Of a stretch of 8,498 bases of DNA, positions 1 to 5,838 are shown one piece after another. The position numbers and the translations under genes are program-made. Position 1 is the first letter of the stretch. Every line of letters begins with the position of its first letter. The notes under the pieces are model-generated. The model did not search any database, had not been told where the DNA came from, and saw only the letters and a program-made list of their open reading frames with translations. This stretch comes from JANOYJ01 sp031373225 (lineage in GTDB: Bacteria > Pseudomonadota > Alphaproteobacteria > Rhizobiales > Rhizobiaceae): positions 1 through 8,498 of the forward strand of contig JANMMM010000036.1 in NCBI GenBank assembly GCA_031373225.1. The letters are read 5' to 3'.

Positions 1-1
1 C

Positions 2-2263
2 GTGGTGAAAGGCACTGCGGTCTTCCCAGCCACGGCGGCGCTGGCATGGGCGGTGCTGGCCTATATCTGTGTTGATTTCGGCTTCTGGTCGAAGCTGATT
101 GAAATAGCTCCGGGCAATGAGCAGATGTGGCGGGCGGGCACCGAGGTGGCGCTGGCGGCCACGCTGGTCGTCTTCATGTACGCCTATCTCAACCTCAACC
201 GCTGGCATGACCATTTCAGCTATGGCGTCCTCGCCTGGCTGATCGGGCTGGTGCTGCTTTTCGGCGTCGCCATCTATGATCCGCCGGTCGCCTCGGGCAT
301 TGCGCGCATTTCGCTGGCGGTGACGGCGAGCATCGGGGCGCTCTTGGTCGCGTATCTTTCGGCGCGCGGCTTTGACCGGGCGATCATGCTGATCCCGACC
401 GGCATCATGATCCTGTTATGGATTTTCGGCGCGTGGCTCACCGTCTCCGGCCAGCTCGACAATGACATTGTGCAGCCGGCGCTCGGCGGCGGGCTGGTGC
501 TGATCGTGCTTCTGATCGGTTTCACCGTCATGCAGCACGCGTTTGCCGGCGGGGCGCTGCAGCAGGGCCTGTTCTCCGATCTTGAGCGGCAGGCGATGGC
601 GATCGCCGGCTCCGGCGACCTGGTGTGGGACTGGGACGTGCCGCGCGACAAGATCGTCACCCGGCCTGACATTGGCGAACTGATCGGCCTTGACGCCAAC
701 GCGCTGCACGGCGCGGCGCGCGTCTGGCTTCCCCTCCTGCATCATGATGACCGCGACCGGTTCCGTTCCACCTTGGACGTCATCGTCGAACATAGACGCG
801 GCCGCATCGCCCAGGATTTCAGGCTACGCGCCCGCGACGGGCATTATCACTGGTTCACGCTGAAGGCCCGCCCGGTGATCGGCTCGGACGGCGAGGTGAT
901 CCGCTGCGTCGGCACGATGGTGGATGTGACGGAACAGAAAAAGGGCGAGGAGCGGCTGCTGCATGACGCGGTGCACGACAATCTCACTGGCTTGCCAAAC
1001 CGCCGCCTGTTTCTCGACCGCTTGGAAAGCGGCATTTCCTACGCCAAAGCGCAGGACAAGTTCCGCCCAACTGTGTTTGTCATCGACATTGACCGGTTCA
1101 AGCAGGTCAATGACGGGCTTGGCATGTCGGCGGGCGACACGATCCTGCTGACGCTGGCGCGGCGCATATTCCGGCTGCTCAAACAGCAGGACACTTTGTC
1201 CCGCCTTTCCGGCGACCAGTTCGGCCTGATCCTCTTGTCCGAACAGGACCCGGCCCGCATCGCCAATTTCGCCGAGGCGGTGAAAAACGCCATCAAGGCG
1301 CCGATCACTTTCGCCAAGCGCGAGATCATCCTCACCGCCTCGATCGGCCTCGTCACCTGGACCAACCCGCAGGCCACCGCCGAAGACCTCATCAAAGACG
1401 CCGAGCTGGCGGTGTTTCAGGCCAAACGGCTCGGCGGCGACCGGATCGAGCCGTTCCGCCCCGCCTTCCGCACCGTCGGCGCGGACAAGTTACAGATCGA
1501 GTCGGACCTGCGCCGCGCCGTCGAGCGCAATGAGCTGAACGTTGTCTATCAGCCGATTGTGCGCCTGTCCGACATGAAGATCGCCGGGTTTGAGGCGCTG
1601 ATGCGCTGGGAGCATCCGCGCCGCGGCCCGATCCCGCCGTCGGAATTTATTCCCCTTGCCGAAAGCTGCGACCTGATCGACCAGATCGGCCAGTTCGCCA
1701 TGGCCAGCGCCGCCGAGAAGCTCGCTTCATGGCAGAAGGCGCTGAACGGGCTGCCGATCTTCATGTCGGTGAACCTGTCCAGCCGTCAGATCATCCGCCG
1801 CGACCTGATCAACGATCTGCGCTCAATCCTCAACAAGTCAAACTTCATCCCCGGCACGTTCAAGCTGGAGCTGACCGAATCCGCCGTCATGGAAAACCCG
1901 GAACAGGCGGTGTTCATCCTCAACAAGGTGAAATCGCTCGGCGTCGGCCTGTCGCTCGATGATTTCGGCACCGGCCACTCGTCCCTCTCCTATCTCAGCC
2001 GCTTCCCGTTCGACATTATCAAGGTCGACAAGAGCTTCGTCAAAGACATGAACCCCAAGCGCGACGTCCTGCTGCGCTCGATCATATCCATGGCGCACGA
2101 TATGGGGCTGCAGGTCGTCACCGAAGGCGTCTCCAGCGACAAAGACGTCAAACAGCTGCGCGCGCTCGGCTGCGAATATGTGCAGAGCTTCATGTTCGGC
2201 GAGCCGGTGAACGCCGAAACGGCGCTTCGGCTGGTGAAGGAGCAGAATCTGGCGAAGGTGTGA
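2..2263 (+). CDS. Membrane sensor PAS-GGDEF-EAL protein, probable c-di-GMP phosphodiesterase (5'-partial)
   Basis: Seen: 753 residues open from the window edge. The first usable codon is GTG at base 2, but the frame may continue upstream. About six hydrophobic helices occupy residues 8-180, resembling a 7TM sensor module. If it is a 7TMR-DISM type, an extracellular N-terminal domain would be missing here. A PAS domain follows at about 195-310, ending in DVTEQKK. The GGDEF domain (about 320-485) has a degenerate signature, SGDQF at 403-407, and a Lys where the inhibitory RxxD site normally has Arg. The EAL domain (about 495-745) keeps its catalytic set: E531-A-L, N591, E623, D653-D654 in DDFGTG, K674, E708 and Q728. 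Known: intact EAL domains hydrolyse c-di-GMP to pGpG, and degenerate GGDEF domains often act as GTP-binding regulators. Inference: an inner-membrane phosphodiesterase controlling motility or biofilm in response to an unknown signal. No ribosome site is visible because the start is outside the window. Confidence 0.93.
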   Translation: MVKGTAVFPATAALAWAVLAYICVDFGFWSKLIEIAPGNEQMWRAGTEVALAATLVVFMYAYLNLNRWHDHFSYGVLAWLIGLVLLFGVAIYDPPVASGIARISLAVTASIGALLVAYLSARGFDRAIMLIPTGIMILLWIFGAWLTVSGQLDNDIVQPALGGGLVLIVLLIGFTVMQHAFAGGALQQGLFSDLERQAMAIAGSGDLVWDWDVPRDKIVTRPDIGELIGLDANALHGAARVWLPLLHHDDRDRFRSTLDVIVEHRRGRIAQDFRLRARDGHYHWFTLKARPVIGSDGEVIRCVGTMVDVTEQKKGEERLLHDAVHDNLTGLPNRRLFLDRLESGISYAKAQDKFRPTVFVIDIDRFKQVNDGLGMSAGDTILLTLARRIFRLLKQQDTLSRLSGDQFGLILLSEQDPARIANFAEAVKNAIKAPITFAKREIILTASIGLVTWTNPQATAEDLIKDAELAVFQAKRLGGDRIEPFRPAFRTVGADKLQIESDLRRAVERNELNVVYQPIVRLSDMKIAGFEALMRWEHPRRGPIPPSEFIPLAESCDLIDQIGQFAMASAAEKLASWQKALNGLPIFMSVNLSSRQIIRRDLINDLRSILNKSNFIPGTFKLELTESAVMENPEQAVFILNKVKSLGVGLSLDDFGTGHSSLSYLSRFPFDIIKVDKSFVKDMNPKRDVLLRSIISMAHDMGLQVVTEGVSSDKDVKQLRALGCEYVQSFMFGEPVNAETALRLVKEQNLAKV

Positions 2264-2353
2264 GGGGGATGTCTGAGCTCGCAATCATTAAGGGCTGAGA
2301 ATAATATTCGTTCCTCGCTAACAACATCAGTTCCTTAAAAAAATGAAGAGTTT

Positions 2354-2371
2354 AAACCCTTTTTGGGGTTC
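2354..2371. promoter_or_regulatory. Upstream palindromic operator candidate (copy 1)
   Basis: An AAACCC...GGGGTT palindrome with a T-rich centre. It matches the copy at 2393-2410 at 16 of 18 positions, with start-to-start spacing of exactly 39 bp. It lies just upstream of the candidate -35 box at 2378. Two near-identical dyads in front of a gene that may encode a DNA-binding protein suggest autoregulation. The binding protein is not known. Confidence 0.5.
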
Positions 2372-2377
2372 ATTCTC

Positions 2378-2406
2378 TTGACCTCCCGCCTGAAACCCCT
2401 TATGGG
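2378..2406 (+). promoter_or_regulatory. Candidate promoter of the two-gene cassette
   Basis: TTGACC at 2378-2383 is a good -35 box. A 17-base spacer leads to TATGGG at 2401-2406, a weak -10. Transcription would start about seven bases later, at or next to the ATG at 2413, so the mRNA could be leaderless. The -10 lies inside the second palindrome, so a protein bound there would block RNA polymerase. This is inference from spacing and consensus only. Confidence 0.4.
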
Positions 2407-2410
2407 GTTC
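2393..2410. promoter_or_regulatory. Palindromic operator candidate overlapping -10 (copy 2)
   Basis: A perfect dyad: AACCCC at 2394-2399 and GGGGTT at 2404-2409 around a four-base centre. It is the downstream partner of the 2354-2371 palindrome. It covers the putative -10 and ends two bases before the start codon at 2413. GGGG at 2404-2407 is also the only Shine-Dalgarno-like sequence for that gene, so the element could act on DNA as an operator or on RNA as a small hairpin hiding the start. Confidence 0.55.
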
Positions 2411-2412
2411 TT

Positions 2413-3057
2413 ATGCTTGAATTACCTCACCAACGAAATGAACTCGAAGTCGCCGTTTGGATGGCGCTTAGTGGCCGCGTTAACTCATTGCCGCCACGAG
2501 TTTTTTTGAATCGTATCAAACGGTTGCTAGATTTGGACGATGACAAAGCCAACCCCGTTTTCCCAGTTGAAGCACCAGGTGGAAAAGGAAGGTCCGCGAA
2601 ATACGGTGCATTTGGTTCGTTTTTGATGGTTATCGGGCTTCGAATGATTGATGCCGGTTTAACCCAAGGTGATGTAATTTTCGTTTTGCGCAATTTGAAG
2701 AGTGTCCTGCTGGATGCCTATGAGAATATAGTGAAAAATCCACCGTCTCCGGGCCAAAACATATTGGCAAGAGACCAGCCGCAATCTCCCACAATGCCAG
2801 ATCACGATACGTTGGCTGACACTTCGGTCTTCTTTCTTCTGAGGAAAGTGGAATTGAAAGAGTGTTTAAATTGGCAAGTTGAAATGCCGCTCTTTATCAA
2901 CCCCAAATTTTGTTACGGGCTAAAAGAATTGTATCGCGAAATGAAGATGCTGAATTACGAAGACCCCGTTCGATTAGTTGTCCAAATTTCGGACTTGGCA
3001 ATTACCGTTCGCGAGTATCTGAAGCTCGTATCAGCAAAACGGTTGGCTAAAGATTGA
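2413..3057 (+). CDS. Unrecognised 214-aa protein, possible helix-turn-helix partner or antitoxin
   Basis: I do not recognise the family. Seen: 214 residues, no signal peptide, no convincing membrane segment. Residues 72-109 (from Y72 to about I109) contain two amphipathic helices joined by AGLTQGD. The pattern, with a G-x-x-Q turn and a following basic helix, resembles the second half of a MerR-like winged helix. The segment before it (GGKGRSAKY) is basic, as in a wing. The C-terminal half (150-214) looks helical. The ATG at 2413 was chosen because it sits at the expected distance from the promoter. The only alternative in-frame ATG nearby is 2461. The gene is AT-richer than its neighbours. 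The next gene starts 16 bases after its stop, so the two form an operon. Inference: a DNA-binding autoregulator of the pair, possibly an antitoxin. Its reality as a gene is more certain than any function. Confidence 0.7.
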   Translation: MLELPHQRNELEVAVWMALSGRVNSLPPRVFLNRIKRLLDLDDDKANPVFPVEAPGGKGRSAKYGAFGSFLMVIGLRMIDAGLTQGDVIFVLRNLKSVLLDAYENIVKNPPSPGQNILARDQPQSPTMPDHDTLADTSVFFLLRKVELKECLNWQVEMPLFINPKFCYGLKELYREMKMLNYEDPVRLVVQISDLAITVREYLKLVSAKRLAKD

Positions 3058-3073
3058 AGGGGAAAGTCCAATC

Positions 3074-3508
3074 ATGAAGATTCCAGCCCCGCTGCCAGTT
3101 GAGAAGCGGACAGTGTTCGATTCGGCGGGGCGTGGTGACTTGGGCCACTTGACAGTGGCCATTTCTGGCAACCTGCGCTGCAAAGCTGGACCAATTCGCC
3201 TGCTGCGGGGAGTTGAAGGCAGATCAGGTGGGTTTGGACTGGCTCATATCGAAAGCCATGCAGGGCGAATTCGTCAGTTTGAATCTCTCGGTTATAGAGA
3301 TGTCGTTTCATTCGTTCGCTTTGTGGTGTCGGATTTTGATCAAATCATAATGCAGGAAGACGGCAGGCTGCTTTTTCAGCGCGAAAGAGACGGCGTTTAT
3401 TGTCAGGTCGTCTGCCAATGGGACGAAACGGTGCAAATTTGGAGCGTGACAACAGCAATCCCGAAACGAGCCGTCAGAAATCAAAATGTCGTTTGGAATA
3501 AGCACTGA
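3074..3508 (+). CDS. Small protein resembling phage-type BECR-fold nuclease (PBECR-like), candidate toxin
   Basis: Seen: 144 residues, no signal peptide. It starts at ATG 3074 with AGGGGA at 3058-3063 as ribosome site, 16 bases after the upstream stop. After GPIRLLRG (39-46) comes FGLAHIESH (54-62), with His58 and His62. A helix follows at about 72-86, then alternating beta-strand-like stretches (LLFQRE, VYCQVVCQW), ending in WSVTTAIP (123-130) and a basic, Asn-rich tail. Known: phage 'polyvalent protein' nucleases of the barnase-EndoU-colicin E5/D-RelE fold share a G-x-G-L-x-H-I-x-x-H helix start and a terminal strand carrying a Thr before a small residue and Pro. Inference: a solitary RNase-like domain, toxic if unrestrained, with the 214-aa partner as neutraliser. 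The family match is from memory of the pattern. An unrelated phage protein is possible. The 110-bp repeat begins three bases after its stop. Confidence 0.65.
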   Translation: MKIPAPLPVEKRTVFDSAGRGDLGHLTVAISGNLRCKAGPIRLLRGVEGRSGGFGLAHIESHAGRIRQFESLGYRDVVSFVRFVVSDFDQIIMQEDGRLLFQRERDGVYCQVVCQWDETVQIWSVTTAIPKRAVRNQNVVWNKH

Positions 3509-3511
3509 CGG

Positions 3512-3621
3512 TCTGACGATTGCGAATTTCGTCTTTGGGCGTCGGCTGCCCTCACCGCTTTGCGACCGTTTTGTCACCCATTTTCCGACAGGCGACAGAT
3601 CCAAACGCACGCGGAGACCGC
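3512..3621 (+). repeat. 110-bp direct repeat, copy 1
   Basis: Matches 4178-4287 with about six substitutions and no gaps, at an offset of exactly 666 bases. It begins three bases after the stop of the PBECR-like gene. It contains a GACGA/TCGTC dyad near its left end. It may be a dispersed genomic repeat or one flank of an inserted unit. No open frame is conserved between the copies. Confidence 0.9.
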
Positions 3622-3661
3622 TTTTCAGTACGTTACATACATAATACGGAATAGCAAACAA

Positions 3662-3677
3662 TGCAATAATCATTGCA
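3662..3677. repeat. Small perfect inverted repeat
   Basis: TGCAAT and ATTGCA arms of six bases around AATC, in an AT-rich stretch just right of the first 110-bp repeat. Too short for a firm role. It could be a protein-binding site or chance. Confidence 0.3.
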
Positions 3678-3810
3678 CGCGAATGTTTGAGAAACGAAGT
3701 ATGCGCGCATGTTTGGCACACGAAGCGCTTCAACTATCGCAGCAGCAGCGTCAAGCGCGAAGGCGGGCGCAAGGTCGTCCCAAGCGACATCGGTACCACC
3801 GAAGGATCGT

Positions 3811-3912
3811 TCAATCGTCCGAATGCAAATCCGTCATCAGCGCTTCAACGCTGCCAAAACGCCTGCCTTTGCCCGCTTCCGGCTCTGCGATTGCCGCGCG
3901 CGTCGCGACGTC
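3811..3912 (-). pseudogene. 3' remnant of a RelB/DinJ-like antitoxin gene
   Basis: Read on the minus strand, the frame ending in TGA at 3811-3813 gives VATRAAIAEPEAGKG (15 residues), then RRFGSVEALMTDLHSDD. Known: many RelB/DinJ-family antitoxins end with an N-A-x-T-R-A-A-x-x-E segment followed by R-F-x-S-V-E-x-L-M-x-D-L and an acidic tail. This fits over about 32 residues. Upstream the similarity stops: a Gly/Lys-rich stretch leads directly into the REP-like element at 3952-3991, and there is no start codon with a ribosome site. No RelE/YafQ-type toxin frame follows the stop. Inference: a decayed toxin-antitoxin module, its 5' part lost at or near the REP element. The match is by eye and short. 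Confidence 0.45.
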
Positions 3913-3951
3913 GCCAATAGTCCCTCCACCCTTCGTGCCGTTTTTGGCGCC

Positions 3952-3991
3952 GTCATTCCGGGGCCGCGTGAGCGGAACCCGGAATCCAGAG
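3952..3991 (+). repeat. REP-like palindromic element, left copy
   Basis: Starts GTCATTCC, has a GC-rich centre and ends GGAATCCAGAG. The reverse complement of this sequence occurs, with several changes in the centre, at 4108-4146. Elements reading CTGGATTCCGGG...GGAATGAC are common intergenic repeats in Bradyrhizobium-type genomes (recalled, not searched). Confidence 0.8.
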
Positions 3992-4107
3992 CTGTGAGCG
4001 GGCAGAATTGGGCTAGACTTGCGTTGCGCTGGCCAAAAACGTCAATGATATCTCCGTGTTGACAGCGTCCCGAGCCAAATGAGCGGCGACAATCTCGGCT
4101 GCCTCAA

Positions 4108-4146
4108 CTCTGGATTCCGGGTTCGGCTGCGCCGCCCAGGAATGAC
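4108..4146 (-). repeat. REP-like palindromic element, right copy (inverted)
   Basis: Begins CTCTGGATTCCGGG and ends GGAATGAC, the inverse of the 3952-3991 element. Its centre holds a CGGC/GCCG mini-stem. Together the two copies form a REP doublet with about 116 bases between them, a usual arrangement for such elements. Confidence 0.8.
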
Positions 4147-4177
4147 GGCACCGCTCGGGACTTCACGAAGAAAACGA

Positions 4178-4287
4178 TCTGACGATTGCGAATTTCGTCT
4201 TTGGGCGTCGGCTGCCCTCACCGCTTTGCGACCGTTTTGCCACCCATTTTCCGACAGGCGGCAGATCCAAACGTTCGCGGAAACTGC
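4178..4287 (+). repeat. 110-bp direct repeat, copy 2
   Basis: Second copy of the 3512-3621 sequence, same orientation, about 94-95% identical. It ends about 40 bases before the 3' end of the cupredoxin gene. Similarity stops on both sides, so the repeat is a discrete unit. Confidence 0.9.
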
Positions 4288-4327
4288 CTATTAGCACAGC
4301 ACAAATATAACGCGCTCCGCTTGCCCC

Positions 4328-4822
4328 TCACTTCACCGTCAGCACAGTCCACATCCCCACCATGAAATGCCCCGGAATGTTGCAATACAGCACATAGGTT
4401 CCGGGCTTCAGCTCCAGCGTCAGCGCGCCGGACTTGCCGGGGTCGAGCTCCGACACTTCGCCAAGGTCCTTGGCCGCCTCCTCATCGACGCGGTTCTCAT
4501 TGGCGTTGAACGGCAGGACCACGTCGGCATTGGCCACGGGCGCCACCAGCATTTCGTGAATAACCTCCTTGGAATCATTGGTGACTTCAAAGGTGACCTT
4601 GCCTGCGGGCACGCTCTCATGGTCGGTTTTGATGCCCATGACGGCCATGTGCATTTTGCCGCGCATGCCCATGCCGAGGCCCATGTTTTTGCTCATGTCC
4701 ATGTCGCCGCCTTTGTCCCAAAGCGACGCCTTCACGACGGCGTCGGCCAAGGCCGGATTTAAGGCTGATAAAGCCAGCGCGAGAGCGGCGGCGCCAAGTG
4801 TCAACAGCCGCGCGGATTTCAT
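4328..4822 (-). CDS. Secreted Met-rich cupredoxin (type 1 copper protein)
   Basis: Seen: 164 residues from ATG 4822, chosen because AGGAAA lies a few bases upstream and a classic signal peptide begins there. That peptide has a Lys/Arg start, an Ala/Leu core and cleavage after ALA, about residue 26. The longer upstream frame has no such logic. Residues 40-62 form a Met-rich segment with nine Met and a His. The cupredoxin fold follows, with ligands H89 (in VIHE), C147, H152 and M157, in the C-x4-H-x4-M spacing of plastocyanin-like sites. Known: such proteins carry electrons or bind copper in the periplasm, and Met-rich loops bind Cu(I). Inference: a periplasmic copper carrier or electron donor. 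The gene stands alone; no copper ATPase or oxidase is next to it in the window. A GC hairpin precedes its ribosome site. Confidence 0.9.
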   Translation of the reverse strand: MKSARLLTLGAAALALALSALNPALADAVVKASLWDKGGDMDMSKNMGLGMGMRGKMHMAVMGIKTDHESVPAGKVTFEVTNDSKEVIHEMLVAPVANADVVLPFNANENRVDEEAAKDLGEVSELDPGKSGALTLELKPGTYVLYCNIPGHFMVGMWTVLTVK

Positions 4823-4845
4823 GATATTTCCTTTCCATGACCGAA

Positions 4846-4859
4846 GGGGCGGCTGCCCC
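4846..4859 (-). promoter_or_regulatory. Small GC hairpin in the cupredoxin leader
   Basis: GGGGC and GCCCC arms of five bases around a four-base loop, about ten bases upstream of the cupredoxin ribosome site. If transcribed it would fold in the 5' leader. Function is unknown and could be incidental to GC-rich sequence. Confidence 0.3.
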
Positions 4860-4976
4860 GTCCGCCCGGAAGCTACGCCTTGCGCGCGCCGCGTCTTTGA
4901 TCCAGCGCAAGTGCGGATGCGCAATGCCCGGCCGGGCGGATTTGGAAAAGGTTCCCGCCTCTGGGTCTGGAGGCCC

Positions 4977-5123
4977 TCACCCGTGCCCGCAGCTCATGCT
5001 CAGCCTTGCGGGGTCAACCACCATGCCCGTCAGCACCCGCTCATAGGTTTGCGCCATGTCGTTGTTGAACAGGATGCTCTCCGTGGCGGGGCAGGTCAGC
5101 CAGCCGTTTTCGGCGATTTGATT
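4977..5123 (-). pseudogene. Detached 3' end of yqgE (C-terminal 48 codons)
   Basis: The minus-strand translation of 48 codons matches the C-terminus of the intact yqgE at 5889, including the identical final MSCGHG and stop. About 16 of 146 bases differ, with eight or so mostly mild amino-acid changes. The homology runs 4975-5123 against 5887-6035, offset 912 bases, and stops abruptly on both sides. There is no start codon or ribosome site. It lies 17 bases past the HigA-type antitoxin stop. The changes keep the frame open and look like variation between related yqgE alleles rather than decay, which suggests that one copy came from another strain or that the duplicate is old. Confidence 0.88.
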
Positions 5124-5140
5124 TCGTACTGCCTTCGCGC

Positions 5141-5443
5141 TCACACAAATTCAATCCGCACTTTCCGCCCGACAATCTCCGCCGCCCGCTGCAGCGTGGT
5201 GAGCGTGACGTTGCCGTCCTTTGGATCAAGCAAGCGGCTGATCTGGCTCCTGCTGGTGCCCATCTGCTCAGCGAGCCGCTTTCGCGAAAGTTTCTTCTCC
5301 TGCATGGCGTTCTCAATCTGCCAAGCCAGAACTTCCTTGATGGCGATGGCCTCAAACTCTTCAAGCTTGCCTTCTTCAACAAGAAACTCGTCAAGGCTTG
5401 TAAAGCCCTCAGTTGACCGAAGCGTTGGTGTTTCAGCTGTCAT
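5141..5443 (-). CDS. XRE/HigA-type antitoxin
   Basis: Seen: 100 residues from ATG 5443, with a strong ribosome site (AGGAGG) inside the ten-base gap after the toxin stop. The N-terminal 35 residues are acidic. A Cro/cI-type helix-turn-helix follows at about 40-75, with LSRKRLAEQMGTS and RSQISRLL as the turn and recognition helix. The end is a short strand, RKVRIEFV. Known: antitoxins of this layout pair with Gp49-like HigB toxins encoded just upstream, neutralise them by binding, and repress the operon. The 22-bp dyad at 5817-5838 is the likely operator. The gene follows the toxin, the reversed order typical of higBA. The gene name is not assigned because several related families share the layout. 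Confidence 0.9.
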   Translation of the reverse strand: MTAETPTLRSTEGFTSLDEFLVEEGKLEEFEAIAIKEVLAWQIENAMQEKKLSRKRLAEQMGTSRSQISRLLDPKDGNVTLTTLQRAAEIVGRKVRIEFV

Positions 5444-5453
5444 AACTGCCTCC

Positions 5454-5807
5454 TCAAGGCAAAAGCTCTTTCATCCGTTTGCGCGCGAGCGCGAGTTCTT
5501 CATCCGGCGTTTTCTGGGCCTTCTTCAAAAAACCCGAAAGCACCGTTATTGCCCCGCCGCTGACACAAAACATAAGCCGGACGATGCGACCTCCGGGAAG
5601 CGTTGTGCGCATTTCCCACAATCCATTGCCCATCGGCCGGCACAAGGGCATACCAACTGGCCAGCGGTACTGCACACGCATCAAGTCAAGTCCAATTTCG
5701 CGGCGGTCCGCATCGTCAAGACCCCGCAGCCAATCCAAGACCGCTTCGCCTCCCGCTGGCGTCTTGTAAAACACAACTCGAATTTTAGGAGGCGCCTTAG
5801 ACGTCAC
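5454..5807 (-). CDS. HigB/RelE-superfamily toxin (phage-derived Gp49-like)
   Basis: Seen: 117 residues. The start is GTG at 5807, with GAGG four bases upstream; no in-frame ATG precedes the conserved region. Family signatures are present: AVLDWLRGL near the N-terminus, LWEMR at 63-67, and GFLKKAQKTP at 92-101 followed by an acidic then basic helix. Known: these proteins are ribosome-dependent mRNA endonucleases of type II toxin-antitoxin systems, and the basic KK-x-x-KTP segment is characteristic. Length is normal for the family and nothing appears broken. It is first in a two-gene operon with the XRE antitoxin. The whole module sits between two copies of the yqgE 3' end, which suggests arrival by insertion there. 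Confidence 0.92.
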   Translation of the reverse strand: MTSKAPPKIRVVFYKTPAGGEAVLDWLRGLDDADRREIGLDLMRVQYRWPVGMPLCRPMGNGLWEMRTTLPGGRIVRLMFCVSGGAITVLSGFLKKAQKTPDEELALARKRMKELLP

Positions 5808-5816
5808 GATGCCTCA

Positions 5817-5838
5817 TATAATGGCCATGTACATTATA
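5817..5838 (-). promoter_or_regulatory. Promoter/operator of the toxin-antitoxin operon
   Basis: A perfect inverted repeat of seven-base arms, TATAATG (5817-5823) and CATTATA (5832-5838), with an eight-base spacer. The right arm read on the minus strand contains TATAAT (5838-5833), a consensus -10 about 25 bases ahead of the toxin GTG. No good -35 stands at the usual distance (AAAAGT at 17 bases). A repressor on this dyad would occlude the -10, matching toxin-antitoxin autoregulation. Confidence 0.6.

Larger units (their letters stand above)
3509..4327. other. Gene-poor patchwork of repeats and gene remnant
   Basis: About 820 bases without an intact gene. The open frames here have alanine/arginine/proline-rich or low-complexity translations, no ribosome sites, and cross the repeats. 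The region contains the two copies of a 110-bp direct repeat, a small perfect dyad (TGCAAT/ATTGCA, 3662-3677), a RelB/DinJ-like antitoxin 3' remnant on the minus strand, and an inverted pair of REP-like elements. Some open stretches continue through both repeat copies on the minus strand, but their differences change amino acids, so a conserved coding function is unlikely. Confidence 0.7.

Noticed and set aside
2264..2353. Rho-independent terminator after the EAL gene
   Set aside because: The sequence is AT-rich and has an A-run, but no adequate stem precedes a T-run on the plus strand.
3308..3733. Minus-strand frame of 141 codons with a Cys-containing start
   Set aside because: Overlaps the PBECR-like gene antisense and uses the 110-bp repeat as its middle. 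Differences between repeat copies are not synonymous in this frame, and no ribosome site was seen.
3625..3810. A RelE/YafQ toxin following the antitoxin remnant on the minus strand
   Set aside because: One frame stays open for about 60 codons, but it is Ala/Asp-rich and lacks the basic RelE-type motifs, so no toxin is claimed.
3512..4287. CRISPR-like repeat-spacer array
   Set aside because: Only two copies of a 110-bp repeat separated by more than 500 bp, no regular short spacers and no cas genes.
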